Shown one piece after another: positions 46,839 to 55,859 of a stretch of 64,000 bases of DNA. A program made the translations under genes and the position numbers. The notes under the pieces are model-generated. The model had not been told where the DNA came from. It saw only the letters and a list, made by a program, of their open reading frames with translations, and searched no databases. The stretch's first letter is position 1, and each line of letters begins with the position of its first letter. The stretch spans positions 4,898,001 to 4,962,000 of the forward strand of contig NZ_CP107036.1 of the NCBI RefSeq assembly GCF_029542085.1, given 5' to 3'. Source of the DNA: Sphingobacterium sp. ML3W (lineage in GTDB: Bacteria > Bacteroidota > Bacteroidia > Sphingobacteriales > Sphingobacteriaceae).

Positions 46839-47222
46839 CTAAACTCTTCTGTTTACATAATTCAATAGATAGGCAAATCCCGCCATACCAATACCTACAG
46901 AGTCAGCAAATAAATCCCACCAATCACCACTGCGGTAAGTAAAAATATAAAGCTGAAGTAATTCGGTCAATCCGGCAAATGAAAAGCCTAGGAAAGATAC
47001 AATGAAAATAGGAAGCCAACGTGTTGGTTTTCCTCTAAATTGCTGTATAACACCATTATACAAGAGCGTGCAGAAAACGAAAAACATACCTGCATGAACA
47101 AGTTTATCCATGCCGGGGTAGCTAGGCACTTTATCAAAATTATTTCCGGGAAGCGTACACAAAACAATAACTATGATGGCCCAAATAAAACACCATTTAT
47201 AGTCCAGTAGGATTTTAATCAT
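46839..47222 (-). CDS. VanZ-family membrane protein
   Basis: The 127-residue protein has four hydrophobic helices and the VanZ pattern: WAIIVIVLCTLPGNNF, then MDKLVHAGMFFVFCTLLYN and the acidic FAGLTELLQLYIFTYRSGDW and DLFADSVGIGMAG motifs. VanZ itself gives low teicoplanin resistance by an unclear mechanism. Small stand-alone members like this are common in the phylum and their role is not known. It is convergent with comF and divergent from padR. Confidence 0.85.
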   Translation of the reverse strand: MIKILLDYKWCFIWAIIVIVLCTLPGNNFDKVPSYPGMDKLVHAGMFFVFCTLLYNGVIQQFRGKPTRWLPIFIVSFLGFSFAGLTELLQLYIFTYRSGDWWDLFADSVGIGMAGFAYLLNYVNRRV

Positions 47223-47324
47223 GGGGATAAATATCCAAAAATTTCCTGATAGAAATGAAATTTAAATAATTTTAAAAAATTATTACACTGATAATCAGTT
47301 GATTATTGTATTTGTTTTGTTTTA

Positions 47325-47353
47325 TATGGTACTATGTATTGCATGGTACCATA
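47325..47353. promoter_or_regulatory. Palindrome over the padR promoter, candidate PadR operator
   Basis: Arms TATGGTACTATG (47325-47336) and CATGGTACCATA (47342-47353) are complementary at 11 of 12 positions around a 5-nt centre. The centre holds ATTG (47338-47341), which stands 21 bp before TATCTTTG (47363-47370), the -7 element of padR. A dimer bound here would cover the -33 region. Confidence 0.65.
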
Positions 47354-47370
47354 AAATACATATATCTTTG
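47338..47370 (+). promoter_or_regulatory. padR-pspC promoter
   Basis: ATTG at 47338-47341 and TATCTTTG at 47363-47370 are separated by 21 bp. The padR ATG (47378) lies only 7 nt after the -7 element, so the transcript is expected to be leaderless or nearly so. Confidence 0.6.
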
Positions 47371-47377
47371 TATTGTT

Positions 47378-47749
47378 ATGATAGCTGAAAATACACAAAT
47401 CCAAATGAGGAAGGGGATACTTGAATATTGTATCCTATCCATAATTTCTCGAGGAGAAATTTATGCCTCCGATATTATCAGCGAACTGAAGAAAGCCCAA
47501 TTGTTGGTTGTGGAAGGAACCTTATATCCGCTTTTAACACGTCTAAAAAATAATGGCTTGTTGAGTTATATATGGAAGGAATCGACTTCAGGTCCGCCTA
47601 GAAAATATTATGAAATTACCCAAGAAGGGCTCGATGTCCTTGCAAGATTGGATGTTACCTGGAATGAATTGGTGTTTGCTGTAAACACATCATTGGTAGG
47701 TAGAAACAATGATTCAACTAAACCAGTTAAAGACAATAGCGATGAATAA
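47378..47749 (+). CDS. PadR-family transcriptional regulator
   Basis: This 123-residue winged-helix repressor shows RKGILEYCILSIISRGEIYA at the start of the domain, then LLVVEGTLYPLLTRLKNNGL (recognition helix and wing) and STSGPPRKYYEITQEGLDVL, a strong PadR signature. ATG 47378 is used. The last 8 bp overlap the start of the PspC gene, so the two are translationally coupled. It probably represses its own operon through the palindrome at the promoter. In other species such regulators respond to envelope stress or small ligands; the signal here is unknown. Confidence 0.93.
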   Translation: MIAENTQIQMRKGILEYCILSIISRGEIYASDIISELKKAQLLVVEGTLYPLLTRLKNNGLLSYIWKESTSGPPRKYYEITQEGLDVLARLDVTWNELVFAVNTSLVGRNNDSTKPVKDNSDE

Positions 47750-49412
47750 GACAATAATTATCAATATAAATAGCATCGTCTTCCATATTGAGGAGGATGC
47801 CTATGAGGTACTGCGGTCGTACATGATTGATATACAGAAGCATTTTGGTCAATCGGAGGATAGCCGCGAGATTTTAGAGGATATTGAGAACCGTATTTCT
47901 GAGATGTTTACAGAGAAGATCCAGGCAGGAAGTAAAGAGGTCCTCAATATGGAAGATGTAAATGCCGTTATTGATCAGATGGGCAGGGTGAGTGATTTCG
48001 AATCGGAGGATCAGGACGACTACGCTTCTTTTCGCCGCGAGACGAATTCCGATGGTTTTAAGGTCGGCAAAAAGCTGATGCGTGATCCCGATGATCGAGT
48101 TTTCAGTGGTGTCTGTAGCGGTCTAGGTCACTTTTTTGGTATTGAGGCCAAATGGGTTAGACTACTTTTTGCACTGTTTGTCATCATCGGAGGATCGGGG
48201 CTGTTGGTCTATGTCATTCTTTGGATTGTAATGCCACCTGCTATGACCAGGGCTGATAAAATGGAGATGCGGGGCGAAGCGCCGAATATCCAGAATTTTA
48301 AACGTTCTTTTGACGAGGAAATGAGCGGTGTGCGGGATACGTTTTCACGCGGATTGGATCGGACAGGAGATGGCGTGACAAAACTATTGCAAATCATTGT
48401 AAAAGCCATTGGTGTCTTTTTTGTCATCCTTGTTGGGGCAACACTCATTGGATTGATTATCGGATTAATATTCTTTGCATTAGCTATTGTAAACGTGATC
48501 CCTGATGTAATGGACGACTCTGGACCATTCTATTTAATGGAGCCTAACGATGTGCCTTTTGCTTTGATAGCTGGTTTTTTGTCTATATTCATTCCTCTTG
48601 CGGGATTATTTTACTTACTTCTACGTGTTCTTTTTGAAAAGAAGCCGATGAATAATTATCTGACAACAACGCTCTTCGTAGCGTGGTTGGCATCGATAGG
48701 AGCGATTATCTACTATTCAACTTCGATAGCAAAAGAATTTAGAGAATCAAGTACCATTGTCGAAGAAAAGCCTTTGCAAAAACAATCCGTGTATTTTTTA
48801 AGTGAAAATGATATTCGGGTAATCCGTTTAAAAAATGGTGTTAAAAGCGGTGTCGGCATAAAAAGCGATAACTTTTCGTCCTATCTGAAACGTGATATCC
48901 GGATCCGGATCGAACGTATAGATTCATTACAGGAACCTTATGTACGCTATGAATATTCTGCTAAAGGAAATACCTATAAAGTGGCTACCGACAGGGCTGC
49001 CAAAATCAATTATGTCCTTAAACAAGATTCAACTGCACTGATTTTTGATAATGCATTCCAGTTGAGTGAGGGTGAACGTTATCGGGACCAAGAGGTAAAT
49101 GTTACATTGTTTTTGCCCGTAGGTACCAAACTGGTGATCAATGATAATCTGGAGGATAAGTTACGTGACATCTCATTTTATGATTGCCGCGACCGATACA
49201 ATAAAGATTTAAGGGATGTAAGAGATGTCGAATTTGTGGTGACCTCGCTTGGTGTAAAATGTGCTTTGCCAGAAAAGGAATCTGCAGAAGAGGAAACTGA
49301 TGATTCGGATAGCAACCATATTGTTATTGCTGATACATCCATTGTAATCCGAAGGGATACGATCATCAATGCGAAAAAAGATGGAGTGTCTGTTCAGATA
49401 AAAAAGAAATAA
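47742..49412 (+). CDS. PspC-domain membrane protein
   Basis: This is a 556-residue protein. Residues 1-100 form a soluble domain (NSIVFHIEEDAYEVLRSYMI; EDIENRISEMFTEKI). Residues about 104-168 are the PspC domain (DDRVFSGVCSGLGHFFGIEA, ending in LLVYVILWIVMPPA). Two or three further membrane segments lie at about 220-335. A soluble C-terminal part (about 345-556) rich in beta-strands is probably outside the inner membrane. PspC proteins take part in the phage-shock membrane-stress response. Coupling to PadR suggests stress-controlled synthesis. ATG 47742 overlaps the padR end by 8 bp. Confidence 0.88.
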   Translation: MNKTIIININSIVFHIEEDAYEVLRSYMIDIQKHFGQSEDSREILEDIENRISEMFTEKIQAGSKEVLNMEDVNAVIDQMGRVSDFESEDQDDYASFRRETNSDGFKVGKKLMRDPDDRVFSGVCSGLGHFFGIEAKWVRLLFALFVIIGGSGLLVYVILWIVMPPAMTRADKMEMRGEAPNIQNFKRSFDEEMSGVRDTFSRGLDRTGDGVTKLLQIIVKAIGVFFVILVGATLIGLIIGLIFFALAIVNVIPDVMDDSGPFYLMEPNDVPFALIAGFLSIFIPLAGLFYLLLRVLFEKKPMNNYLTTTLFVAWLASIGAIIYYSTSIAKEFRESSTIVEEKPLQKQSVYFLSENDIRVIRLKNGVKSGVGIKSDNFSSYLKRDIRIRIERIDSLQEPYVRYEYSAKGNTYKVATDRAAKINYVLKQDSTALIFDNAFQLSEGERYRDQEVNVTLFLPVGTKLVINDNLEDKLRDISFYDCRDRYNKDLRDVRDVEFVVTSLGVKCALPEKESAEEETDDSDSNHIVIADTSIVIRRDTIINAKKDGVSVQIKKK

Positions 49413-49422
49413 ATCTTTAGAA

Positions 49423-49449
49423 GTCTTCCGCTCCTATGGAGTGGAAGAC
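49423..49449 (+). terminator. Hairpin after the PspC gene, no T run
   Basis: GTCTTCCGCTCC and GGAGTGGAAGAC form a 12-bp stem (one G-U) with a 3-nt loop, 11 bp after the stop. No T run follows, so it may protect the mRNA 3' end or work as a weak or Rho-assisted terminator. Confidence 0.45.
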
Positions 49450-49549
49450 AAATTATACAAGCCAATACCATTATGAAACCCTTATGAGCTTATTGAATCT
49501 GCAAAACCAGATGAATATCTCCCTCATAGGAACTTCATTGCCTTAAAAA

Positions 49550-51970
49550 ATGATTAACCTAATGAAAAAGTGTTTTTACTTCTTACTGTTAAATTTGTTG
49601 ATTGTCTCCTTTGTCCAAGCGCAGGTGAAGGTTACGGGAAAAGTGCAATCTGCAGATAGTGTGCCGCTGCCTTTAGCAACGGCCTACCTGATGAAAGTCA
49701 ATTCTGCTGTTGTTCTAAAAGCTGTCGTGACGAATGAATCGGGAGAATACCAATTTACAGATGTGGGGCCGGGGAGCTATCTCGTCGAGGCAAAGATGGT
49801 GGGGTATGCTTCAAATCGAAGTGGTACCTTTGCTATCAACAAGTCCGATCATTCACTTGAGGTAATCCAGCTTAATGCTGATAACCGAAAATTGCAGGAA
49901 GTCACGGTGGAAGGAAAACGCCCTATGGTCGAGAGTAAGCCCGGCAAACTGATCCTAAACGTAGAGAATTCTCCATTAGCAGCGGGCAACAATGCATTGG
50001 ATATTGTCCAACGTGCACCAGGTGTGAGCCTCGACAACAACAATAATTTGCAGTTAATGGGGCAGTCGGGTGTAGCGGTTACCATTGATGGACGACAGAC
50101 TTACATGTCTGGTGAACAATTGCTTAATTTTCTGAAAAGTACAGATGGCAATCAAATTAAATCTGTGGAAGTGATTACGACCCGAGCTGCAAAAGATGAT
50201 GCCGAGGGAGCGGTGGGAACGATTAACATTGTCCTTAAAAAGAATCGGATGGAGGGGTTTAACGGAGCCCTTAATCTGACGGCGGGGCATGGTGAAAAGT
50301 TCCGGGGAAATAGTTCCCTTTCATTGAATTACAAAAGGAATAATACCACGCTATTTGGATCATATGCTTATTCTAATGAAAAGTCTTATCGAAGACTTTA
50401 CATCGATCGTGTCATACAGAATGGAGGTAAAAAGAAATATTTCGAGCAAAAGTCTACATTGGATGAAGATGAGCGCAATCATTCTTACCGTTTCGGTGTT
50501 GAACAAAAGACATCTTCAAGAAATACGTTGACCCTGCAATTCAATGGATCTAACAATACCGAATACAATGACAATAATAGTAAAACCAACATTGGTACAG
50601 CTGTATCCGTTTATGATACAATATTAAGCTCTTCGTCTTCTTTCAAAGAATTGTTCGACCGTTATTCGGCTAATCTTAATAATGAGTTTAAGATAGATTC
50701 CAATGGACGGAAACTGACCGTTGACCTGGACTGGAGTAAATTTAGGAGCAGTAAACGTGTTACTTATCTCAATCAATATGCTGATATCAATAGTAAACCA
50801 ATTGGTCCTGCGGAAAATGAACGTAGTGGAATGCCAATTGGTATTGATATCTATGTCGCAAAATTCGACTATGAACATCCCTTATCAAAAAAATCAAAGC
50901 TTGAGATGGGGGCTAAATATTCGAATGTAAAGTCCGATAATGACCTTCTTTTCGAAAAGCTGCAGAATGATTCCTGGGTAAACGATACGACACGGACAAA
51001 CCATTTTGTATACAAAGAGCAAATCGTGGCTGCCTATCTAGATTATAATACCAGTATCGGAAAGTGGAGCCTTAAGGCGGGTGTGAGGGGAGAATATACG
51101 ATTTCGGATGGTAATTCTCTTACGACAAGTAAACGTGTGAAACGTGATTATTTTCAACTTTTCCCCAACGCTAACTTGACCTATTCGCTCCATGAGAATC
51201 ATATCTTGTCATTAGGTTACACCAGAAAGGTCACACGTCCTAATTATCGACAATTGAACCCATTTGACTATTATATTGACAAGTTGACCTTTGAGCGTGG
51301 CAATCCGTATTTAAATCCTCAATTTTCAAATGAATACACATTGAACTATACGCTATTGCAACGTTATAATATAACACTGGGGGTCAATGATGTGAAAGAT
51401 GCAATTGTGGAAAGCATGGGACAGGATTCGGTCAAAGGTGAAACCTGGGTCATTCGGGAGAATTTGGGACGGAATCTGAATTCCTATTTAAATCTCAATA
51501 TTCCTGTGACTGTGTCGAAGATCTGGAGTATGAACAATAACATCACAGGAATCTATTTTGATTTTGATGGTATGATTTCAGGTATTCCGGTCAAAAGGAA
51601 ATCATTTCTGCTTCAAGCGAATTCCATGCATAATCTAAAATTAAGTAAGAGCCTTACTACCAATGTCAATTTACGCTATTTTTCACCTTTTAAATATAGT
51701 GTGTATGATCTAGAAGGGCGATGGGATATGGAAGTCGGTGCGACCAAAACATTTAAGGATCAACGAAGCTCATTAAAACTAGCCATTAGTGATTTGTTTA
51801 ATACAGGCAATCAAAATTTACTCACTACTTTTGGCGAATTTGATTCTAAGATCAGGCAGCGTCAAGATCGGAGGGTAGTACGATTGACCTACTCGTACAA
51901 ATTTGGTAACCTTAAAAACAATTACCGTAAAAAGGATACGAGCAACGAAGAGAAAGACCGGGCTCAATAG
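49550..51970 (+). CDS. TonB-dependent-receptor-like outer-membrane beta-barrel protein
   Basis: This is an 806-residue exported protein with a signal peptide in residues 1-24 (ending VQAQ). A carboxypeptidase-like domain follows (VTGKVQSADSVPLPLATAYL, then GEYQFTDVGPGSYLVEAKMV), then a plug (NALDIVQRAPGVSLDNNNNL, VAVTIDGRQTYMSGEQLLNF). A barrel of the OMP_b-brl_3 type ends RRVVRLTYSYKFGN. Receptors of this type (TonB-linked, without a SusD partner) import unknown ligands. Two start codons are possible (49550 and 49562). It lies 138 bp after the PspC gene; operon membership is uncertain because of the hairpin between them. Confidence 0.87.
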   Translation: MINLMKKCFYFLLLNLLIVSFVQAQVKVTGKVQSADSVPLPLATAYLMKVNSAVVLKAVVTNESGEYQFTDVGPGSYLVEAKMVGYASNRSGTFAINKSDHSLEVIQLNADNRKLQEVTVEGKRPMVESKPGKLILNVENSPLAAGNNALDIVQRAPGVSLDNNNNLQLMGQSGVAVTIDGRQTYMSGEQLLNFLKSTDGNQIKSVEVITTRAAKDDAEGAVGTINIVLKKNRMEGFNGALNLTAGHGEKFRGNSSLSLNYKRNNTTLFGSYAYSNEKSYRRLYIDRVIQNGGKKKYFEQKSTLDEDERNHSYRFGVEQKTSSRNTLTLQFNGSNNTEYNDNNSKTNIGTAVSVYDTILSSSSSFKELFDRYSANLNNEFKIDSNGRKLTVDLDWSKFRSSKRVTYLNQYADINSKPIGPAENERSGMPIGIDIYVAKFDYEHPLSKKSKLEMGAKYSNVKSDNDLLFEKLQNDSWVNDTTRTNHFVYKEQIVAAYLDYNTSIGKWSLKAGVRGEYTISDGNSLTTSKRVKRDYFQLFPNANLTYSLHENHILSLGYTRKVTRPNYRQLNPFDYYIDKLTFERGNPYLNPQFSNEYTLNYTLLQRYNITLGVNDVKDAIVESMGQDSVKGETWVIRENLGRNLNSYLNLNIPVTVSKIWSMNNNITGIYFDFDGMISGIPVKRKSFLLQANSMHNLKLSKSLTTNVNLRYFSPFKYSVYDLEGRWDMEVGATKTFKDQRSSLKLAISDLFNTGNQNLLTTFGEFDSKIRQRQDRRVVRLTYSYKFGNLKNNYRKKDTSNEEKDRAQ

Positions 51971-51997
51971 AAAGCTTAATAAAATATATTGTAACAA

Positions 51998-52034
51998 AAA
52001 AGAGGGCAGTTCAATTAAATGGACGCCCTCTTTT
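51998..52034. terminator. Bidirectional terminator between convergent genes
   Basis: AAAAGAGGGC and GCCCTCTTTT form a 10-bp stem, extended inside by GTTCA/TGGAC past a single bulged A. A and T runs flank it on both sides. It serves the receptor gene on the plus strand and gapN on the minus strand. Confidence 0.88.
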
Positions 52035-52049
52035 GGTTTATACTAACTA

Positions 52050-53669
52050 CTAAAAAATATACTTTGTACTCAGGAAGTTGGACTCATTTTCGCTAACAAT
52101 CTCATTTAAGAGTTTTTTGTTTTCCTCGGTAAATTTGGCTGCGACCAATGAACGGATAGAGAACGAGCGCAATGCATCTACCACAGACAGTGTTCCCTCA
52201 GCGCTATCTTTTCTTCCGGTGAATGGGAAGGTATCTGGACCGCGCTGACATTGGCAATTGATGTTGACACGGCTAACCTGATTGACCAATGGGTCGATCA
52301 AAGATGAGACTACAGCCGCGTTATTGCTGAAAATGCTCACTTGTTGTCCATGAGATGAACCGATGAGGTATTCAATAGGCTCTTCCAGATCATCAAAAGG
52401 TACAACAGGGATGACAGGTCCAAATTGTTCTTCTCTATAAAGCTTCATCTGTGAATTTACAGGATAAACAATGGCAGGATAGAAAAACGATTCGGCAACC
52501 TGACCGCCGTTCTCGTTTACTACTTTTGCACCATAAGCTTTCGCATCTTCGATACATTCAGTCAGATAAGCTGGTTTGTTGACTTCTGGAAGTGGTGTCA
52601 AGGAAACTCCTTTCTCCCATGGCATTCCATATTTAAGTTTGCTCACTTCGGCAGAGAGACGTTTTAAAAATTCTTGTGCTAAACTGCGGTGTACATAGAT
52701 TATCTTCAATGCTGTACAACGTTGTCCGTTGAAAGATAACGAACCCAATACAGTCTCAGAGACAGCTAGATTTAAATCCGCATCTTTTGTAATAATTGCT
52801 GCATTTTTGGCATCTAACCCTAATATTGCACGCAATCTATTCACCTTTGGATGTAACTTTTTAAGTTCGTCAGCTACACGGCTAGAACCGATTAAGGTCA
52901 ACACATTGATTTTGCCAGATTGCATCAAGCTAGGTACGATCTTGTTGCCTCGACCATAGATGGTATTAACTACACCTTTTGGAAAACTTGTTCTGAAGGC
53001 TTCTAATAAAGGATAATGTAATAGCGTTCCGTGTTTAGGTGGTTTGAACAACATCGTATTCCCCATGATCAATGCAGGGATCAATGTTGTAAAAGTCTCG
53101 TTTAATGGGTAGTTGAATGGTCCCATACATAAGACAACACCTAAAGGAGATCTTCTGATCTGTGCAATGATACCTTGTTCAATTTGAAAACGTGATGAAT
53201 CGCGGTCTATATCTTTTAGTGCATCGATTGTCGCATAGATATATTCTACTGTGCGGTCAAATTCCTTTACAGAGTCTGCATAGGACTTGCCGATTTCCCA
53301 CATAATAAGCTTGACAACAATGTCCTTCTTGGCAATCATCTTTTGTGTGAAATTTTCAACACATGTAATACGATCGGCAACACTCATTGTTGGCCACTCT
53401 CCACGTCCGTTGTCGTATGCTTTTACAGCAGCGTCAAGGGCTTCGATGGACTCTTTTTCTGTACAAACAGGAAAGCTGCCGATGCGCTTACGTTTCAAGC
53501 CATCCTTAGTCTTCACACAAATCGGTGAAAATACCTCGTTTACTTGACCCGTCCAAGAAATCATTTCTCCATTGGAAAGGAACTCTCTTTGATCGACCTG
53601 TTCGTCCAGTGTAAATTCTGCGGGAATGTCTTTCTCCTCGTAGAAGATACCTTCTAAGTTTAAGCTCAT
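52050..53669 (-). CDS. gapN: NADP-dependent glyceraldehyde-3-phosphate dehydrogenase (non-phosphorylating)
   Basis: This 539-residue aldehyde dehydrogenase is predicted to oxidise glyceraldehyde-3-phosphate to 3-phosphoglycerate with NADP. The catalytic Cys318 lies in FNGQRCTALK, and the general base is expected in the ILGLDAKNAAI/LTLIGSSRVADE region. The cofactor region is VVLCMGPFNYPLNETFTTLI. It is longer than streptococcal GapN (about 475), with a 60-residue N-terminal extension. Its location right after the hexuronate genes, which yield glyceraldehyde-3-phosphate from KDPG, supports the assignment. Other aldehyde substrates remain possible. It begins 72 bp after the transporter stop. Confidence 0.82.
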   Translation of the reverse strand: MSLNLEGIFYEEKDIPAEFTLDEQVDQREFLSNGEMISWTGQVNEVFSPICVKTKDGLKRKRIGSFPVCTEKESIEALDAAVKAYDNGRGEWPTMSVADRITCVENFTQKMIAKKDIVVKLIMWEIGKSYADSVKEFDRTVEYIYATIDALKDIDRDSSRFQIEQGIIAQIRRSPLGVVLCMGPFNYPLNETFTTLIPALIMGNTMLFKPPKHGTLLHYPLLEAFRTSFPKGVVNTIYGRGNKIVPSLMQSGKINVLTLIGSSRVADELKKLHPKVNRLRAILGLDAKNAAIITKDADLNLAVSETVLGSLSFNGQRCTALKIIYVHRSLAQEFLKRLSAEVSKLKYGMPWEKGVSLTPLPEVNKPAYLTECIEDAKAYGAKVVNENGGQVAESFFYPAIVYPVNSQMKLYREEQFGPVIPVVPFDDLEEPIEYLIGSSHGQQVSIFSNNAAVVSSLIDPLVNQVSRVNINCQCQRGPDTFPFTGRKDSAEGTLSVVDALRSFSIRSLVAAKFTEENKKLLNEIVSENESNFLSTKYIF

Positions 53670-53741
53670 TGTTTTTAAAAAATGGTTTAGATTGATATTT
53701 GTAATGATACTGCTAATATACTATAAATTTTACAATATATG

Positions 53742-55184
53742 TTAATTTTTTATTAAAATAAGTTTAGGTACTAGTGTTTTCATTACGATCCATGCAATCA
53801 GGTAGGCAATCGCACAAAAGGAGAAGATGATAAAATATCCTGCTTCCTCGCCTTTAAAACCCATAAAGGTCATTTGCGTTTCCTTCGCATAATCGAATAA
53901 CCATCCCGATGTTTTATTGATGATAAAAGCACCAACGCCACCCGCAAGTCCACCGATTCCTGTAACCGTTGCAATGGAACGTTTTGGGAATGCATCTCCG
54001 ATTGTCGAAAAAATATTAGCGGACCATGATTGGTGCGCTGCGCCTGCAAAACCGATCAAGATTACAGGTATCCAGTAGGATATATGGCCCAATGGCTGGG
54101 CAAACAGGACCACCAATGGAACAAAAGCGAATAAAAGCATGGCTTTCATGCGACCTTCATAGGCATTCATGCCTTTTTTCTCAACGAAATAGGTTGGTAA
54201 CCAGCCCCCGTAAATGGAAAGCATTGTAATTGCATAGAGTACGAATATAGCCAGCTGTCCTTCAGTATCGGACGATTTTATATCGTATACAGCGGAGAGG
54301 TAGGCCGGCATCCAAAATAGGAAAAACCACCAAACACCGTCTGTCATAAATTTTCCGAAGACAAAGGCCCAGGTTTGTTTGTATTTAAGGCATTCAGAAA
54401 TTGTTGTTCTTGGAACTTTTGTATTCCCCCGTAGTTCCGGCTGCTGCTCGTGATCATCCTGATTGATATAGGCTAATTCCGCAGCATTTACTTTCGGATT
54501 TTCATCTGGTTTTTTATAGAGAAAGATCCAGAATCCCATCCAAACAAATCCTAGGGCACCAATAATGATGAATGACATTTCCCAGCCCCAATGAGCAGCG
54601 ATAACAGGGATGGTCAAAGGAGCAGCCAGGGCACCTATTGTTGCACCGGAGTTGAAGATACTTGTCGACAGTGCCCGATCTTTCTTTGGGAAGTACTCCG
54701 CAGTAGCTTTGATTGCCGCAGGGAAGTTTCCTGCTTCTCCAACTGCGAGGATAAAACGGGCAAAGATAAATAAGTTGACACTGACGCTAATGACAAGGCC
54801 AGCATTGTTAACATGAGAAATCGCTTCTTTTGCACCTTCAAAGCCTACAAACCATTCGCCAGCGACAATGCCGGAGGTTGCGATGCCACAGAAAGCGTGC
54901 AATATGGCGCCAATAGACCAGATGCCAATAGCCCATAAAAATCCCTTTTTTGTGTCCATCCAGTCTACAAACCGACCTGCAAAAAGCATGCTGATGGCGT
55001 AGAAAATAGAAAATAAGGCAGTAATATTTCCGTAGTCTGTATTTGTCCAATGGAATTCGGGGCTAATAAAATCTTTCCAGGTCAAAGAGAGTACCTGACG
55101 GTCTAAATAATTGATTGTAGTAGCAAAAAATAGTAAGGAGCAGATTACCCAACGGTAATTTCCCTTTTTCTCCGTATTCATCAT
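53742..55184 (-). CDS. exuT: MFS transporter, hexuronate (ExuT/ACS) type
   Basis: This 480-residue inner-membrane transporter has twelve helices. RWVICSLLFFATTINYLDRQ at the N-terminus is a hallmark of the anion:cation symporter family that includes ExuT and GudP. It also shows AVGEAGNFPAAIKATAEYFP and RALSTSIFNSGATIGALAAP. Being in one unit with uxaC, kdgK and eda, it most likely imports glucuronate and/or galacturonate with protons. It follows eda by 30 bp. The central cytoplasmic loop (about 225-265) is hydrophilic and rich in Glu/Gln. Confidence 0.87.
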   Translation of the reverse strand: MMNTEKKGNYRWVICSLLFFATTINYLDRQVLSLTWKDFISPEFHWTNTDYGNITALFSIFYAISMLFAGRFVDWMDTKKGFLWAIGIWSIGAILHAFCGIATSGIVAGEWFVGFEGAKEAISHVNNAGLVISVSVNLFIFARFILAVGEAGNFPAAIKATAEYFPKKDRALSTSIFNSGATIGALAAPLTIPVIAAHWGWEMSFIIIGALGFVWMGFWIFLYKKPDENPKVNAAELAYINQDDHEQQPELRGNTKVPRTTISECLKYKQTWAFVFGKFMTDGVWWFFLFWMPAYLSAVYDIKSSDTEGQLAIFVLYAITMLSIYGGWLPTYFVEKKGMNAYEGRMKAMLLFAFVPLVVLFAQPLGHISYWIPVILIGFAGAAHQSWSANIFSTIGDAFPKRSIATVTGIGGLAGGVGAFIINKTSGWLFDYAKETQMTFMGFKGEEAGYFIIFSFCAIAYLIAWIVMKTLVPKLILIKN

Positions 55185-55214
55185 AATAGGTTTATAAAGT
55201 TTGTTTTTTTAAGT

Positions 55215-55859
55215 TTATCGTGCTTTCGACACGAACTCGAGTGCCAGCTTTGTATTTTCAGCTAATTGGTCGGTATTTTTTGGATCGATCAGCTTGCTGC
55301 CCATACCGACGGCACATACTCCTGACTTGAACCATGCTTTTAAATTTTCCATTTCGATTTCTACACCGCCCGTAGGCATAAATTTTTGACCTTTAAAGAG
55401 ATCGCGTATAGATGACATAAAGGCTGGCCCTAAGATATTCGCCGGAAACAGTTTGATGAGTGCGGCTTTTTGCTGTTGAGCAGTATAAATCTCAGTAGGT
55501 GTCATACAGCCTGGAATCCAGAGTTTATTTTGTTCATGTACGAGTGCTCCAACCGCAGGATTGACCAGTGGTGCAACAATAAAATCTGCACCGATTTGGA
55601 GAAATTGTGTTGCGTCTTCGACGGATTTAATGGTGCCTATACCCAGATAGAGATCTGGCATCTCAAGGTCTCTTACCGCTAGCAAGCTTTCGAAGACGCT
55701 TAGTGCTTCAGGCCCACGGTTCGTAAATTCAAAGACACGTATGCCCCCCTGATATAAAGTACGGAGAATATCAATGCTCTCTTCTTTATCATGATGGAAG
55801 AACAAAGGAAGCATCCCCTGTTCAATAATCTTTTCTAATACTTTCTCTTTCAAACTCAT
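55215..55859 (-). CDS. eda: KDPG / KHG aldolase
   Basis: This 214-residue class I aldolase splits 2-keto-3-deoxy-6-phosphogluconate into pyruvate and glyceraldehyde-3-phosphate, the last step of the Entner-Doudoroff and hexuronate routes. The Schiff-base lysine is Lys136 (IKLFPANILGP) and the catalytic glutamate is Glu44 (RVFEFTNRGPEA). It carries the phosphate-binding glycine loop MPTGGVEIENM-like (FMPTGGVEIEMENL). Its ATG overlaps the kdgK stop by 4 bp (ATGA), showing translational coupling. Confidence 0.93.
   Translation of the reverse strand: MSLKEKVLEKIIEQGMLPLFFHHDKEESIDILRTLYQGGIRVFEFTNRGPEALSVFESLLAVRDLEMPDLYLGIGTIKSVEDATQFLQIGADFIVAPLVNPAVGALVHEQNKLWIPGCMTPTEIYTAQQQKAALIKLFPANILGPAFMSSIRDLFKGQKFMPTGGVEIEMENLKAWFKSGVCAVGMGSKLIDPKNTDQLAENTKLALEFVSKAR

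Noticed and set aside
46829..46840. Perfect 12-bp palindrome AGAAGATCTTCT.
   Set aside because: It sits at the convergent ends of comF and vanZ, has no loop or T run, and palindromes of this length in AT-rich DNA are not rare; no role can be argued.
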